From positions 34,929 to 98,928 of the forward strand of contig JAFGBD010000059.1 in assembly GCA_016933335.1 (NCBI GenBank): a stretch of DNA of 64,000 nt, read 5' to 3'. Source of the DNA: Bacteroidales bacterium (lineage in GTDB: Bacteria > Bacteroidota > Bacteroidia > Bacteroidales > UBA10428). The notes beneath the pieces are model-generated. The model was not told where the DNA came from. It was given only the letters and a program-made list of their open reading frames with translations, and searched no databases. Shown here piece by piece: positions 62,667-64,000 of the stretch (position 1 is its first letter; the number at the start of each line of letters is the position of its first letter). The translations under genes and the position numbers were made by a program.

Positions 62667-63841
62667 AAAAAGTACTTCTTGAATATTTTCGAAGCCTGGC
62701 ACACCTGGTTAGATTACTTGAAGTTGGAAAAAATCTTGTTGATAAACGATATGAAGTATATCTTAATACTCCAGAAGGTACCTCAGATTATTTATTAAAA
62801 ATGCTTGTTCCCAGGGAAATTAAAGTGATAAAATCAAAATATTATAAATATGATGAACCTGCTTTAAAGGATAGATTTATGTCGACATTAGATGCAAAAA
62901 TCCAAGACGAACTCAAAGTTTTGGACTATTTAAAGCCAGATATAATAGTAAGTGATGATAATCCTGCTTCAAGAATTGTAAGCGAAATTAAAGGGATCAC
63001 TCATATAGCGTTGATTAATTTCTATTTCCAAAATAATCGTGATTGGACATTTAGGTATCCGTCAAGTTCAATAATGAAAAATATTGCGCGATTAACTGGT
63101 AATATACCCGATTTATTGTTTTTTGGATATTATCTTGAAAAATTTGTAAATTCATGGGTAGAGCAATATATCTATAATACAAAAAAAAGTAAAAAGCAAT
63201 TCCAAAAGTTTGATCTATGGCATGGAAGAGACAAAACTCTCATTTGTGATGAACCATCAATGTTTCCTCATACTGACAAAGAGTCAATTATGATCGGCCC
63301 TATATATTATAGCGGGAGTGGGCAAATTGAAACTTTTCACAATTACAACCGAAAAGTAATTTATCTTACAATTGGAGTTTCTGGTGTACAAGAAAGCCTT
63401 GTTAAGCTCTCCCGATATTTAATTGAGAATGGATTATATGTAATTGTGTCTACAGGTTACCAAGTCAGGAAAGAAGATTTTCCCAAATCAAAGTATTTAT
63501 TTGTTGAAGATTGGCTTAATTCTGAGTCTGTTCTGGAAAAAGCTGATATCATGATTCATCAGGGTAGTTCATTGTCTTTCTATCAGACAATTATCCACCA
63601 GGTTCCTTCAATAGTAATACCTAAACATCCTGGGCATGAAATAATAGGAAGATATGTTGAAAATTCAGGAATTGGTGAAGTAATTGATTATTTTTCAATA
63701 AGAGAAAAAAAATTTTATAAGATATTAGAAAAAATATTAGAAAATGATTCATATAAATTAGCTCTTGTTAAGGAGTCCAAGAAAGTTAAACTTGGATATG
63801 GGGCAGAAAGAGCTGCGGAGCTCATTTCGGAATTACTTTGA
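62663..63841 (+). CDS. GT-B glycosyltransferase (GT1/MGT-like)
   Basis: The 392-residue protein starts with GTG at 62663, overlapping the preceding stop (TGA) by four bases. The N-terminal Rossmann half contains LDYLKPDIIVSDD. The C-terminal half has a UDP-glycosyltransferase-like signature, ADIMIHQGSSLSFYQTIIHQVPSIVIPKHPGHEIIGRY. It probably transfers a sugar to the product of the two upstream genes, perhaps a prenyl or nucleotidyl compound. It ends 159 bases before the right edge. Confidence 0.8.
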   Translation: MKKVLLEYFRSLAHLVRLLEVGKNLVDKRYEVYLNTPEGTSDYLLKMLVPREIKVIKSKYYKYDEPALKDRFMSTLDAKIQDELKVLDYLKPDIIVSDDNPASRIVSEIKGITHIALINFYFQNNRDWTFRYPSSSIMKNIARLTGNIPDLLFFGYYLEKFVNSWVEQYIYNTKKSKKQFQKFDLWHGRDKTLICDEPSMFPHTDKESIMIGPIYYSGSGQIETFHNYNRKVIYLTIGVSGVQESLVKLSRYLIENGLYVIVSTGYQVRKEDFPKSKYLFVEDWLNSESVLEKADIMIHQGSSLSFYQTIIHQVPSIVIPKHPGHEIIGRYVENSGIGEVIDYFSIREKKFYKILEKILENDSYKLALVKESKKVKLGYGAERAAELISELL

Positions 63842-64000
63842 TTAAAAGATGTGCAGGTTTTTCATTTGATAATATTTTCTAAAATAACTTTTGAAAGCAT
63901 AAATGAAAAAATTAATCACTATTATCCGACTAAATTTATTTTTCTTTAATTTTCATTCTGTATGGCCTATGGAATGGGCATTGTTTTTTTATTTCTAAAA
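63842..64000. other. AT-rich end of window without a gene
   Basis: Nothing is recognised on either strand. Any next gene of the operon would start beyond the edge. Confidence 0.5.

Overview
The window reads as chromosome of a Bacteroidota bacterium, most likely class Bacteroidia. The evidence is two type IX secretion C-terminal domains (a PKD protein ending at 21254 and a pectinesterase ending at 38479), families typical of the phylum (BT_3928-like, DUF2147, DUF4468, SiaC, DUF-rich lipoproteins), promoters of the Bacteroidota form TTTG-N19-21-TAnnTTTG (before tpiA, tRNA-Glu, the S1 gene and the 59555 gene), and a near absence of Shine-Dalgarno sites. No 16S gene is present, so genus and species cannot be named.

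Region 1-50 kb is ordinary core chromosome. It holds a partial THUMP/SAM RNA methyltransferase, a C-terminal processing protease, SiaC, guaA, RNase Z, a STAS protein and ribosomal protein S1 with a long AEEK-repeat N-terminal extension (1-8.9 kb). Then come rfbA-rfbC-rfbD with a 48-codon relic of an NDP-sugar epimerase immediately upstream, a phosphohexomutase, YjbQ and a subtilase (9.3-15.9 kb). Next are small lipoproteins, folA and thyA, an AI-2E permease, a type IX secreted PKD protein, a rhomboid protease and a 1502-residue exported protein of unknown function (16-26.7 kb). They are followed by tpiA, a DoxX/BT_3928 protein, tmk, folP, the diadenylate cyclase gene, an ECF sigma factor with a TTG start and a strong Shine-Dalgarno, uvrA and a secreted pectinesterase (26.8-38.5 kb). 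Three exported proteins of unknown function, one with a degraded zinc-protease motif, precede nth and the divergent pbpC / alpha-2-macroglobulin pair (38.5-49.9 kb). Nucleotide supply is well represented: folA, thyA, tmk and folP lie within 14 kb.

At 50.2-57.3 kb a 7-kb element is integrated at the 3' end of tRNA-Glu(TTC). A 15-bp direct repeat (attL inside the tRNA, attR at 57274) bounds it. Most of it reads leftward from a tyrosine integrase at the attR end: integrase, an unknown gene, an excisionase-like HTH protein, a DnaD-like replication protein, a VRR-NUC nuclease, four more unknown genes, then a terminator, with a DUF4468 cargo gene beyond. The attL side has three tandem pairs of 11-bp repeats and one copy of a 19-bp palindromic site whose other copy overlaps the integrase promoter near attR. 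The native tRNA terminator now lies just outside attR. There are no recognisable capsid, terminase or conjugation genes, so a phage satellite or minimal integrative element is the best reading.

From 57.3 kb onward the DNA is more AT-rich and looks accessory. A transglutaminase-like lipoprotein and a membrane-protein/winged-helix regulator pair share a 19-bp operator that sits between the -33 and -7 boxes. Next come an IS110-type transposase relic, two integron attC-like structures and a cassette-like unit carrying a small beta-barrel gene. Last is a tightly packed three-gene operon: a divergent cis-prenyltransferase, a nucleotidyltransferase and a GT-B glycosyltransferase. That operon is the best candidate for an undescribed pathway in the window.
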